Origin: Bordetella parapertussis
GTDB taxonomy: Bacteria > Pseudomonadota > Gammaproteobacteria > Burkholderiales > Burkholderiaceae_B
Direction of reading: 5' to 3'
Length of the DNA stretch: 43,011 bases
Assembly: GCA_945872285.1 (NCBI GenBank)
Contig: CAMBZR010000020.1
Span: 1 to 43,011, forward strand
The notes under the pieces were generated by a model. It saw only the letters and a list, made by a program, of their open reading frames with translations, was not told where the DNA came from and searched no databases. This document shows positions 27,452 through 35,250 of this stretch, in pieces; the stretch's first letter is position 1; each line of letters opens with the position of its first letter. The position numbers and the translations under genes were made by a program.

Positions 27452-28648
27452 ATGAAGCGTTTCTCTAACCGTCTGAGGGCGGTCGATGCCCCCGTGATGC
27501 CCGCGATTGCAGCTTTGGTACGAGACAATCCGGGCACGATCTCGTTAGGGCAGGGGGTGGTGAATTATGGGCCACCTGCCCAGGCGATTGCTGCGTTGCC
27601 CGGGTTGATGGGTGAGGTGGGGCTCAATAAGTATCAGGCAATCATTGGTTACCCCGCTTTAATCGCAGCGTTTACCCAAAAGCTGGCCGACGAAAACAAT
27701 ATCCAGTGTGGCTCAGAGTCAGTCGTCATGGTCACGGCGGGCAGCAACATGGCTTTTTTAAATTGCCTTCTTGCTGTGGGCGACCCAGGCGACGAATTTA
27801 TTTTGCCCACGCCGTATTACTTCAATCAAGAGATGGCGATTCGGATGGTTGGCTGCGTTCCTGTGCCAGTACCGGTCAATGATGATTGGAGCTTGAACGT
27901 TGAGGCACTTGCTGCAGCGATCACGCCGCGTACGCGTGCAATCGTGACGGTATCTCCAAATAATCCGACAGGAGCGGTGTACTCAAAAGAATCGTTAACA
28001 GCCGTTAACGCCCTGTGTGCCGCAAAAAATATTTATCACTTTAGTGATGAAGCCTACGAATATTTTACGTTTGAGGACGTCGAACATTTTTCACCTGGGT
28101 CGCTACCGGGCGCGCACCGGTACACGATTTCGTTTTATTCGATGTCCAAAAATTACGGTATGGCAAGCTGGCGAATTGGCTATGTTGTGTTTCCGTCCGA
28201 CCTGCTTGGTGCGATGAATAAAGTGCAAGATACGAATTTAATTTGCGCACCTGTGGTCTCGCAATTATTGGCGCTTGAGACACTGAAATATGGCCGCGTG
28301 TGGGTCCAGCCTAAAGTCGAGGCGCTCGCGGTAGTGCGCAAAAACGTTTACGAACGGCTAGAAGCCTTGGGTGAACTTGTACAGTTTCCAAAAACGCAAG
28401 GTGCGTTTTATGTCTTACTTAAATTGCCTGGCTTGGCCGCCGGCACAGAACGTCTTGCGTTTAATCGGGCCATGGCGCAAAAACATAAAGTGGTGTCCGT
28501 GCCTGGTTTTACCTTCGGGTTGCTCGACACGCAGCAGGCGAACTATCAACGCTTGTCTTATGGGGCGCTAGAATCCGCCACGGTCGACCAAGGAGTGGCG
28601 CGCTACGTCACGGCGGTCAAAGACTGGTACAAACAGACCAGCGTTTAA
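27452..28648 (+). CDS. Class I/II pyridoxal-phosphate aminotransferase
   Basis: A 398-residue fold type I aminotransferase. Markers are SLGQGVVNYGPP near residues 31-42, TAGSNMAFLNCLLAVGDPGDE, the SPNNPTG loop at 168-174, Asp199 (FSDEAYEYF) and the PLP lysine Lys233 in YSMSKNYGMASWRIGY. It belongs to the aspartate/aromatic or kynurenine-type aminotransferases; the amino donor cannot be assigned. AAGG lies before ATG 27452. It follows ilvE after 120 bases containing a small hairpin (TACGCG/CGCGTA), and may be co-transcribed or have its own promoter. Confidence 0.9.
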   Translation: MKRFSNRLRAVDAPVMPAIAALVRDNPGTISLGQGVVNYGPPAQAIAALPGLMGEVGLNKYQAIIGYPALIAAFTQKLADENNIQCGSESVVMVTAGSNMAFLNCLLAVGDPGDEFILPTPYYFNQEMAIRMVGCVPVPVPVNDDWSLNVEALAAAITPRTRAIVTVSPNNPTGAVYSKESLTAVNALCAAKNIYHFSDEAYEYFTFEDVEHFSPGSLPGAHRYTISFYSMSKNYGMASWRIGYVVFPSDLLGAMNKVQDTNLICAPVVSQLLALETLKYGRVWVQPKVEALAVVRKNVYERLEALGELVQFPKTQGAFYVLLKLPGLAAGTERLAFNRAMAQKHKVVSVPGFTFGLLDTQQANYQRLSYGALESATVDQGVARYVTAVKDWYKQTSV

Positions 28649-28680
28649 CTTGCTTAAAACGTTGAGGGTAAATTTTTTCT

Positions 28681-29337
28681 ATGACCGATACACAATTATC
28701 TCTTGAGACCATCATGTTTTGGCTGGCAATCATTGCCACCATGGCGTTTGCAATCACAGCGGTGTTGGCAATCGCTGATCGGGGTGTGGATATTTTTGGG
28801 GTGATGGTACTGGGTGTGATCACCGCGGTTGGTGGGGGCACCGTACGCGATCTCTTGCTGGGCGTGCAGCCCTTTTGGGTTGAGGATTTGGTGTTTGTTG
28901 GGGTTGCCATGCTCTCAAGCTTGCTGGCCTTCGTCGGGCGTTCGTTCTTTACTCAGCCACAGGTTTTTACGTTAATGCTTTATCTGGATGGCCTAGGTGC
29001 CGCACTATTTGGCATACAGGGCGCGATGAAAACGTATGAAATGGCTTTTGGCTGGCCGTTGGCGCCAGTCATTTTGGGGGTGATCACCGCAATTGGCGGA
29101 GGCATCATGCGCGACGTAATCGCGGGCAGAAAAAATTTGCTCATGTCGACTGAGTTGTATGCGATTCCTGTGGCGCTTGGTTGTTTGCTCTTGATGGCAA
29201 GCCTACATTTTTATCCTTATGACGCAATAGAGATCTTGCTCGGCTGCACAGCAGTGACATTTTTAATGCGAGCGGCCGCGATTCACTGGGGCTTAACAGT
29301 ACCGGCTTTTTTAGTGACGCACTCAAAATCTCAATAA
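28681..29337 (+). CDS. TRIC/UPF0126 family membrane protein (probable cation channel)
   Basis: A 218-residue polytopic membrane protein with about seven hydrophobic segments. It has the two internal repeats of the UPF0126 family: GVMVLGVITAVGGGTVRDLLLG (about 40-61) and APVILGVITAIGGGIMRDVIAG (about 122-143). These Gly-rich GGGxxRD motifs are the kinked pore helices of bacterial TRIC homologues, which form trimeric potassium-permeable channels. It follows the aminotransferase after 32 bases but has no obvious link to its chemistry. The function in bacteria is uncertain; some relatives have been proposed to move amino acids. Confidence 0.9.
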   Translation: MTDTQLSLETIMFWLAIIATMAFAITAVLAIADRGVDIFGVMVLGVITAVGGGTVRDLLLGVQPFWVEDLVFVGVAMLSSLLAFVGRSFFTQPQVFTLMLYLDGLGAALFGIQGAMKTYEMAFGWPLAPVILGVITAIGGGIMRDVIAGRKNLLMSTELYAIPVALGCLLLMASLHFYPYDAIEILLGCTAVTFLMRAAAIHWGLTVPAFLVTHSKSQ

Positions 29338-29390
29338 CCGGGCTGCAAGGGTCGCGCTTGCTCCAGCACCTCGGAGCACCGAGCTTAAGA

Positions 29391-30344
29391 CTATTGGGGC
29401 GTAAAGCCACTATCTCGAATCAACTGGCGCCAGCTTTGAGAATAGGCTCGTTCGCGTGCGGCGAGCGCAGGCGCAGACATAAAATCAATGGTTAAACCCA
29501 GGGCCTCGAGACGCTGACGCACTTGCGGCGTAAAGAGTGCTTTTTGTAGCGCTGTGCCATAGCGTTCGATGATTGCCTGCGGCGTGCCCGAGGGGGCAAA
29601 AATACCGTAATAAGGCAAGTCCTCAAAACCCTTGAGGCCGAGTTCGGCAAAGGTGGGGACGTCGGGCAATAAGACTTGTCGCTGGTTGCCTAAAACGGCC
29701 AGCATACGGATCTTACCGGCCTTAAGATGTTCGATAAAGTCAGGCACCGAGGCCACGCCTGCCGGAATTTGGTTACCTAGCATGTCAATCAACATTGGCG
29801 CGCTGCCGCGGTAGGGCACGGGTTGCAGCTCAAGCTTGGACTCTGCGGCAAGCACCTTGACTAAAAATTCTGGTACTGAAGCGGGGGCTGGAACTCCGAT
29901 CGATAATTGTTCGCGTGGCTGAGTGTGTAACCACGCAAAATATTGTGCGTAAGTCGCGGCAGGCGTGGCAGGCGAAACAGCCAAACCATTGGCAAACGAG
30001 GCAAAGCCAGCGACGGGAGTGAAATCCTGCTCAGGCGTGAACCCCGGGTTTTTTAGCACTAAGGGCAAAATTGAAATAGTGTGATCGTGCGACAAAAATA
30101 AAACTGAACCATCTTTTGGGGCAGCTTTTAAAGCCTGCGCAGCGATCTGACCGCCCGCGCCGGCTTTATTCTCGACGATCACGCTCACGCCCAAAGCGGG
30201 GCTTAGCTGCTCGGCCAAGACTCGGGCGATGGCGTCAGTGCCCCCGCCCGCCGGAAACCCCACCATCAAACGAATGACAGAGGGCTGGGCCTGCGCCATC
30301 AAATGGCAAAGCACCAAAGCAATGCCAGTTAGAAGTCGATGCAT
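29391..30344 (-). CDS. Bug-family (TctC-like) periplasmic solute-binding protein
   Basis: A 317-residue receptor, slightly shorter than its relatives in the window. The signal peptide is very short (MHRLLTGIALVLCHLMAQA, cleavage before QPS). The pocket segment VIRLMVGFPAGGGTDAIAR, VENKAGAGGQIAAQALKAA and VPYRGSAPMLIDMLGNQI are present. AGGA is well spaced before the ATG. It is 64 bases downstream of an FKBP gene on the same strand and convergent with the TRIC gene, with no enzyme partner adjacent, so its ligand has no contextual clue. Confidence 0.92.
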   Translation of the reverse strand: MHRLLTGIALVLCHLMAQAQPSVIRLMVGFPAGGGTDAIARVLAEQLSPALGVSVIVENKAGAGGQIAAQALKAAPKDGSVLFLSHDHTISILPLVLKNPGFTPEQDFTPVAGFASFANGLAVSPATPAATYAQYFAWLHTQPREQLSIGVPAPASVPEFLVKVLAAESKLELQPVPYRGSAPMLIDMLGNQIPAGVASVPDFIEHLKAGKIRMLAVLGNQRQVLLPDVPTFAELGLKGFEDLPYYGIFAPSGTPQAIIERYGTALQKALFTPQVRQRLEALGLTIDFMSAPALAARERAYSQSWRQLIRDSGFTPQ

Positions 30345-30408
30345 GCGTGTCCTGGGCTGTGCTTCGGTTGCTTGCGATTAACAGTCTTGTGTGGCGAGCT
30401 TTTTAAAC

Positions 30409-30756
30409 TTACTCGACGCCGTGAAGTTCAACTTCAAAAACCAGTGTGGCGTTAGGTGGAATCACGCCGCCAGCACCCCGCGCACCATAGCCCATTTCAG
30501 ACGGGATAATCAGCGTGCGTTTGCCGCCGACCTTCATACCGGCAACGCCTTCATCCCAGCCTTTGATCACATGGCCAGCCGCGAGCGGAAAGTCAAACAA
30601 TTGGCCGCGGTCAAGCGAACTATCAAATTTTGTGCCTTTGTGATCTGCAGCGGCAGCGTCGAACAGCCAGCCGGTGTAATGGACCGAAACCTGCTTGCCG
30701 GGGACGGCCTCGGCGCCGGTGCCAAGGGTTGTATCAATTTTTTGCAATGTGGTCAT
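30409..30756 (-). CDS. FKBP-type peptidyl-prolyl cis-trans isomerase
   Basis: A single-domain FKBP of 115 residues without signal peptide, so cytoplasmic. Active-site blocks are [47 protein letters not shown], and [31 protein letters not shown], with the aromatic and Asp residues that line the proline pocket. It catalyses proline isomerisation during protein folding. It lacks the insert-in-flap domain of SlyD-type proteins. It is divergent from the NIPSNAP/enolase-superfamily pair across a 294-base gap. Confidence 0.94.
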   Translation of the reverse strand: MTTLQKIDTTLGTGAEAVPGKQVSVHYTGWLFDAAAADHKGTKFDSSLDRGQLFDFPLAAGHVIKGWDEGVAGMKVGGKRTLIIPSEMGYGARGAGGVIPPNATLVFEVELHGVE

Positions 30757-30933
30757 GAAGAACTGCCTTATTCAGATCGTGTGCCGGGCGGCCCACCGCT
30801 CAGGCAGAAGTATATGACGCTTCGTGACGTTCGAGTTTGAACGAGGCAATTGGCACAGCTTTGCCGTATAAGTGACCTTGGTAGCGCTCACAGCCGTACT
30901 TTATTTTTTAGTGCATTGCGCGCGAGTTGGATA

Positions 30934-30951
30934 CCCATTTGACGCAATGGG
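30934..30951. promoter_or_regulatory. Inverted repeat in the FKBP-NIPSNAP divergent gap
   Basis: CCCATT (30934-30939) and AATGGG (30946-30951) flank TGACGC. It lies upstream of the candidate NIPSNAP promoter. A regulatory role is possible, but there is no supporting regulator gene nearby. Apart from this and the promoter at 30987-31015, nothing else was recognised in the 294-base gap. Confidence 0.25.
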
Positions 30952-30986
30952 CAGAAGCACAGCGCAAGGACTCAGATAAGCCTGAT

Positions 30987-31015
30987 TTGGGCGAATTGCA
31001 GCTTGTGGTTATGAT
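30987..31015 (+). promoter_or_regulatory. Candidate promoter for NIPSNAP and enolase-superfamily genes
   Basis: TTGGGC (30987-30992) and TATGAT (31010-31015) are 17 bases apart, a reasonable sigma-70 match, with a predicted start about 30 bases before the NIPSNAP ATG. Confidence 0.42.
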
Positions 31016-31050
31016 CGAGACTCAAAATGTAAAAAACAGGAGACTGCACT

Positions 31051-31377
31051 ATGATTTATGAACTTCGTGTCTATCACGCAGCACCCGGTAAGTTGCCCGC
31101 CCTGATCGAGCGCTTTGCCAATCACACTGTGCCAATCTGGAAAACGCATGATTTTAGACCTGTTGGTTTCTGGACAGTCGATATCGGCGAGAACACCAAC
31201 GATTTTTATTACATGCTTGAGTGGGAGGATATGGCTCACCGTGATCGCGCTTCGGCGACGTTTATGGCAGATCCGAAGTGGCTAGCCGCACGTGCCGCCT
31301 CAGAAAAGGATGGTGCCTTACTTGCGGGTGTTTCACGTACGATTTTGAAACCGACCGAATTTTCGAAGCTTAAGTAA
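31051..31377 (+). CDS. NIPSNAP family protein
   Basis: A 108-residue protein with the ferredoxin-like dimeric alpha-beta barrel fold of the NIPSNAP family. The opening MIYELRVYHAAPGKLPALIERFANHTVPIWKTHDF and FYYMLEWEDMAHRDRASATFMADPKW are the family pattern. AGGAG at 31039-31043 precedes the ATG. Bacterial members often sit in catabolic operons without a defined role, and here it is 31 bases ahead of an enolase-superfamily gene, so the two are probably co-transcribed. Catalysis is not shown. Confidence 0.88.
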   Translation: MIYELRVYHAAPGKLPALIERFANHTVPIWKTHDFRPVGFWTVDIGENTNDFYYMLEWEDMAHRDRASATFMADPKWLAARAASEKDGALLAGVSRTILKPTEFSKLK

Positions 31378-31408
31378 TGTCTAGCATTGCCATCGGAGTT
31401 TTTTGTTC

Positions 31409-32500
31409 ATGACGCTCATTGAATCACTGACGGCGCGTGCGGTGTTCGCACCGATTAAGCGTCCTTTGCAAACCTCGACCGGAGCCGTCAGTAAAGCCCC
31501 GATGGTCTTAATCGATCTCACGGCTTCTGACGGAGTCGTGGGACGAAGCTATTTATTTTGTGTCACGCCGCTTGCACTCAAGGCGCAAGTGGCGTTGCTT
31601 GAGGACATGGCGAGTGTGCTGGTCGGTCAGCCCTTGGTGCCTTTCGAGCTCGAGCGCTTACTCAATCAACGCTTTACGTTGCTCGGGGCGGTTGGCCTGG
31701 TCGGTATGGCGATTGCTGGCGTGGATATGGCCGTCTGGGATGCCCTGGCGCGCCAGGCTGGGCAACCACTGGCCTGTTTGCTGGGCGGCCAGCTCAAGGC
31801 GATCACAGCCTACAACAGCTGCGGCTTGGGCTTGACCGGGCAACGGGCAGACTTGGCGGCGCTGGCGCGCGAATCAACCGAACTATTAGTGGGTGGTTTT
31901 TCAGGGATGAAGTTGCGACTCGGCTATGCCGAACTTGCCGAGGATGTCGCGGCGGTCAAAGCTGTGCAAGGTGCTTTGCCGGCGGGGGTTCGACTCATGA
32001 CGGATTACAACCAAGGCTTGGACCCGACCGAGGCGATTCGTCGAGGTCGTGCGCTGGATGATTTGGGTTTAACTTGGATCGAAGAGCCAGTGCGTGCCGA
32101 CGATCATGCGGGTTGTGCGCGCGTGGCCGCAGCTCTAACAACGCCTGTGCAGCTGGGTGAAAACTATTGGGGGTCGCGCGACATGGCGCGTGCCGTTGCT
32201 GCGCAAGCAAGCGATTTTGTCATGCCGGATCTTGAGCGGATTGGTGGGGTTTCGGGTTGGCTGCGTGCGGCGGCAATCGCCGATGCGGCAGCGTTACCGA
32301 TGTCGACCCATTTGTTTCCAGAGGTCAGCGCGCATTTAATGTGTGTGACGCCGACAGCACACTGGCTTGAATACGTGGATTGGGCGAATCCAATCCTGAA
32401 GACACCGCTTGAGATTGTTGCTGGGCAAGTGGTGCTGCGCAACGAGCCGGGTTCTGGAATAGAGTGGGACGAAGCGCAGGTTAAAAAATACGCGTACTAA
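31409..32500 (+). CDS. Mandelate racemase-group enolase-superfamily enzyme
   Basis: A 363-residue enzyme very close in its C-terminal barrel to mandelate racemase. Mg ligands are Asp199 (TDYNQ), Glu225 (WIEEP) and Glu251 (LGENYWG). The general base dyad is Asp274/His301 (SSHLF-like STHLFPEVSAHL), with Glu321 (HWLEYVDW). All are exactly four positions after the mandelate racemase residues. The other base motif KxK reads Lys168-Leu-Arg170, so Lys166 of mandelate racemase is Arg here. Racemisation, or dehydration of a 2-hydroxy acid from one face, is the likely chemistry. I chose ATG 31409; GGAG at 31395 is slightly far, and a TTG at 31403 is possible. The 3' end carries an 18-bp tandem duplication across the stop codon. 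Confidence 0.9.
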   Translation: MTLIESLTARAVFAPIKRPLQTSTGAVSKAPMVLIDLTASDGVVGRSYLFCVTPLALKAQVALLEDMASVLVGQPLVPFELERLLNQRFTLLGAVGLVGMAIAGVDMAVWDALARQAGQPLACLLGGQLKAITAYNSCGLGLTGQRADLAALARESTELLVGGFSGMKLRLGYAELAEDVAAVKAVQGALPAGVRLMTDYNQGLDPTEAIRRGRALDDLGLTWIEEPVRADDHAGCARVAAALTTPVQLGENYWGSRDMARAVAAQASDFVMPDLERIGGVSGWLRAAAIADAAALPMSTHLFPEVSAHLMCVTPTAHWLEYVDWANPILKTPLEIVAGQVVLRNEPGSGIEWDEAQVKKYAY

Positions 32501-32521
32501 GCGAAATACGCGTACGAAGCG
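32486..32521. repeat. 18-bp tandem duplication across the stop codon of the enolase-superfamily gene
   Basis: Copy one (32486-32503) holds the gene's last codons and TAA. Copy two (32504-32521) is identical except that the stop T is G, which would read Glu. The unit length is a multiple of three, so loss of the stop would extend the protein in frame. Confidence 0.75.
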
Positions 32522-32533
32522 GACGAAGCGTCC
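32521..32533. other. Small hairpin between convergent genes
   Basis: GGACG and CGTCC flank AAG, a 5-bp stem with a 3-base loop in the 41-base gap between the enolase-superfamily gene and the convergent Bug gene. No T-run follows on either strand. Confidence 0.3.
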
Positions 32534-32541
32534 AGCTACGC

Positions 32542-33558
32542 CTAATCGACTTTGATTCCGGTCTTTTTAATTACGTCGCCATAGCGCTTGCGATCTAAGT
32601 TAATGCGGGCCGTGAATTGCTCTGTCGTCATGAGCAGGGGCGTGGCACCCTGTTTGATTAAGACCTCACGGGTATCTTCCTGAGCTAAAACGGCTCTGAG
32701 GTCTGTGGCAATTTTTTCAATGATTGTCAGGGCTGTGCCGGCGGGTGCCAGCATTCCAATCCACGAGCCTGTGTCAAAGCCTGGAACACCGCTCTGGTCC
32801 ACAGTGGGTAACTCAGGCAGCGCAAGTGAGCGGGTAGCGCTACTGACCGCTAAGCCACGTAGTTTGCCCGAGCGCACGGCGCCACTGCCTTCGAGTACTG
32901 TTGCAAAGAGCATATTGACATGGCCCGCCATCAAGTCTGCAACCGCCGGGCCACCCCCCTTGTAAGGAACGTGCAGCAAATCAATCCCTGCCGAGCTTTT
33001 TAGAATCTCGGCAGCAAGGTGGGGTGCGCCACCGGCACCCGAACTGGCGTAAGTGATTTTGCCAGGCTCGGCTTTGGCCGCAGCAACCAACTCTTGCACA
33101 GACTTGTAGGGTAACGAGGGCGTGACTAATAACACCAGCGGCAATTCAGCAATCATTGTGATTGGCGCAAACGCAGTATCTGGGTTGTAGGGCATTTTGG
33201 CGTAAAGGGCCGGGTTAACCGATTGTGTCCCGACGTTACCCACTAACAGGGTGTAGCCGTCGGGCTTTGCTTTGGCGACCGCATCGGCGCCTAACTGGCC
33301 AGCCGCGCCACCACGGTTTTCGACGACAACGGATTGCCCCCATTTGAGCGAGAGTTTTTGCGCAACTAAACGCGCTCCGATATCCGTGCCTCCGCCAGGC
33401 GGAAACGGCACAATCACGGTGACCGTACGACTCGGATAGGCTTGTGGCTCAGTGCCTTGCGCGTTGGCGCTCGCCGCGCCGAACGTCAGTGCGGTGAGTC
33501 CGGCGAGCCCAGCGAGTTTGGCAAGCGTGCGCGACTTTGCAAAAGCGGTCAGTGTCAT
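32542..33558 (-). CDS. Bug-family (TctC-like) periplasmic solute-binding protein
   Basis: A 338-residue receptor with a long signal peptide (about 33 residues, cleavage near ANA-QGT). Pocket segments are YPSRTVTVIVPFPPGGGTDIGAR, VENRGGAAGQLGADAVAKA and VPYKGGGPAVADLMAGHV. AAGGA precedes the ATG. It is the last gene of the amidase-dioxygenase-CMD operon, 35 bases after the CMD gene, so it probably binds the substrate of that pathway. It is convergent with the mandelate racemase homologue. Confidence 0.93.
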   Translation of the reverse strand: MTLTAFAKSRTLAKLAGLAGLTALTFGAASANAQGTEPQAYPSRTVTVIVPFPPGGGTDIGARLVAQKLSLKWGQSVVVENRGGAAGQLGADAVAKAKPDGYTLLVGNVGTQSVNPALYAKMPYNPDTAFAPITMIAELPLVLLVTPSLPYKSVQELVAAAKAEPGKITYASSGAGGAPHLAAEILKSSAGIDLLHVPYKGGGPAVADLMAGHVNMLFATVLEGSGAVRSGKLRGLAVSSATRSLALPELPTVDQSGVPGFDTGSWIGMLAPAGTALTIIEKIATDLRAVLAQEDTREVLIKQGATPLLMTTEQFTARINLDRKRYGDVIKKTGIKVD

Positions 33559-33593
33559 GGTGCAGTCCTTTAGTTGAATCTGCTTTACCTGTC

Positions 33594-34175
33594 TCAGGCT
33601 GAACGCACTTTTTCAGGGAAAGGCAGCGGCTTGCCAACCGGTACAGGTTCTTCGCCCAAGCTGAGCAGCATTGCGATCGTGACATAGGTGCCACTGACGG
33701 CAATGACGTCAACGAGTTGTTGTTCGCCTAAAACAGCTTTGGCGCTATTAAACAGTTCGTCGCTGATCTCATGATTCTTGGTCAAGGTTGTACAAACGTC
33801 GTAAACGGCAGCTTCGTCTGGTTGCATGTTAGTTGGCCGAATTCCTGCCTTGATATCGTCGGCAACGTGTGCGGGCAAGCCTTCGCGCAGTGCGATCGGG
33901 TAATGCGCGTGCCACTCGACCTGCGAGGTCCAGATACGGGCTTGAATCAAAATCGCCAACTCGCTTAAACGCATCGGAATTGAAGAGTTCCAGCGCAAAT
34001 AGTCGAGCATTTTTTTCATGCGATCGGCGAATACAGGGCTGCGTAGCATGACGTTGTAAGGGCCGGCTAAACCGACGCTCGAAATTTTTAAGATGTCACC
34101 GGCCAGGTCGCGCGCTTCGGGCGCAACGGTGTCAAGAGTCAGTTGAGTAAAGCGTTTTGAAGTAAAGGTTGCCAT
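33594..34175 (-). CDS. Carboxymuconolactone decarboxylase (CMD) family protein
   Basis: With the start at 34175 (GGAG five bases upstream) this is a 193-residue alpha-helical CMD/AhpD-family protein. The frame is open further, but that part overlaps the dioxygenase gene and is unlike the family. The CMD core is LKISSVGLAGPYNVMLRSPVFADRMKKMLDYLR followed by ELAILIQARIWTSQVEWHAHYPIAL. The CxxC thiol pair of AhpD peroxidases is absent, and an EWHAH motif stands in that area. The reaction is therefore not assigned; related proteins are found in aromatic and lactone catabolism. It sits between the TauD-type dioxygenase and a Bug receptor in one operon. Confidence 0.85.
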   Translation of the reverse strand: MATFTSKRFTQLTLDTVAPEARDLAGDILKISSVGLAGPYNVMLRSPVFADRMKKMLDYLRWNSSIPMRLSELAILIQARIWTSQVEWHAHYPIALREGLPAHVADDIKAGIRPTNMQPDEAAVYDVCTTLTKNHEISDELFNSAKAVLGEQQLVDVIAVSGTYVTIAMLLSLGEEPVPVGKPLPFPEKVRSA

Positions 34176-34329
34176 AAAGTCTCCGTGTAGGTGCTCCAAT
34201 AATAGGCGAAAAATATCGCTTGCGTTTGGTTGTACCTCTAGCGAAGGTTTGTTTTGGTGCGCTGCAAAAGAACTTTGTACTGGGCCGAGTCGCTCGCCTA
34301 TAGCGCGTTGGACAAGTGGGGGTTGGCGA

Positions 34330-35241
34330 CTACGCTGGCGCTGCGTTAAATAATTTTGGCGCGCTAGTACCTTGTTCGCCATAAAAACGCGTCGCCATGA
34401 CTTGGCAGCGCCTGATGTAGCGGTGTTCGTCGGGGTCATAGTCGGCGACGGCGTTGTGCATGGTACCGATGTTGTCCCAGATTAAAAGAGAGTCTTTCTT
34501 CCATTGATAGGAATAAAGATATTTGTCTTGTAATTGCAACGCAAAAAGATAGTCCAAAATCTCGTCACTTTCGCGTGGTTCAAGTTCGTTGATTTTCATG
34601 GCGTAGCCGGGGTTGGCGTACAACACTTTTTGTCGCGTGATCGGATGCGTTAAAAATACCGGATGAATCGCTGGCGGACGTTGTTTTTTTTCTTGTTCGC
34701 TTAGGGCGGGTCGGGTGCTGCCCGCACGACTGCGCATTAAATCCCAAAACTTATTGAAATCGTGCGTGATCGTTTTATTCGCGAGTCGTGCTTGCAGGTC
34801 TTTAGGGATGTCTTGATAAACCGCGTGGGTATTACGAAACTGCGTGTCACCCAGAGGCTTGCCTGCGCGTTGCGGAATCACCGTGCCATGCAAAACATTG
34901 GCAAAGGCGATCGTCTTTGAATAAGACATATCGGTATGCCACGACTGCCCGGCATCTTTCAGGCCAAGCGGTTTGCCGTCTTGCACCATGTTTGACAGAA
35001 TCATCACTTCGGCAAAGCCCTCAGCCTGCGCGCGACCACCCGGACTGACATAGAGTTCGCCAAAGCGCTCACTAAAGGATTTGAGTTGCGCGGTGGTAAG
35101 CGTTTGGTTTGGAAACTCTAAGACACCATAGGTGCCTAGCGCAAGGATTAGCTTATCGACTTGAGGCTCTGTGAGTGCAACGCTCAGGTCTAGGCCTTGG
35201 ATTTGTGCGCCGAGTATTTGTTGGGTAGGGATAATGTTCAT
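34330..35241 (-). CDS. TauD/TfdA-family Fe(II)/2-oxoglutarate-dependent dioxygenase
   Basis: A 303-residue non-haem iron dioxygenase. The facial triad is His102 and Asp104 (SWHTDMSY) with His262 (GTMHNAV). The 2-oxoglutarate-binding arginine is in the C-terminal HRYIRRCQV (Arg274 or Arg278). FPNQTLTTAQLKSFSERFGEL is the usual N-terminal block. Such enzymes hydroxylate and often cleave sulfonates, phenoxyacetates, amino acids or carnitine precursors; the substrate here is unknown. The gene is 9 bases after an amidase on the same strand, which suggests the amidase product is oxidised. Its start lacks a good ribosome site, consistent with coupling to the amidase. Confidence 0.93.
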   Translation of the reverse strand: MNIIPTQQILGAQIQGLDLSVALTEPQVDKLILALGTYGVLEFPNQTLTTAQLKSFSERFGELYVSPGGRAQAEGFAEVMILSNMVQDGKPLGLKDAGQSWHTDMSYSKTIAFANVLHGTVIPQRAGKPLGDTQFRNTHAVYQDIPKDLQARLANKTITHDFNKFWDLMRSRAGSTRPALSEQEKKQRPPAIHPVFLTHPITRQKVLYANPGYAMKINELEPRESDEILDYLFALQLQDKYLYSYQWKKDSLLIWDNIGTMHNAVADYDPDEHRYIRRCQVMATRFYGEQGTSAPKLFNAAPA

Positions 35242-35250
35242 CAGGGTCGG

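Noticed and set aside
29338..29390. Terminator between the TRIC gene and the convergent Bug gene
   Set aside because: Short stems such as CTCGG/CCGAG exist, but no T-run follows on either strand.
30391..30840. A 149-codon open frame on the plus strand, opposite the FKBP gene
   Set aside because: The FKBP frame on the other strand has all active-site residues; the plus-strand product has no recognisable motif.
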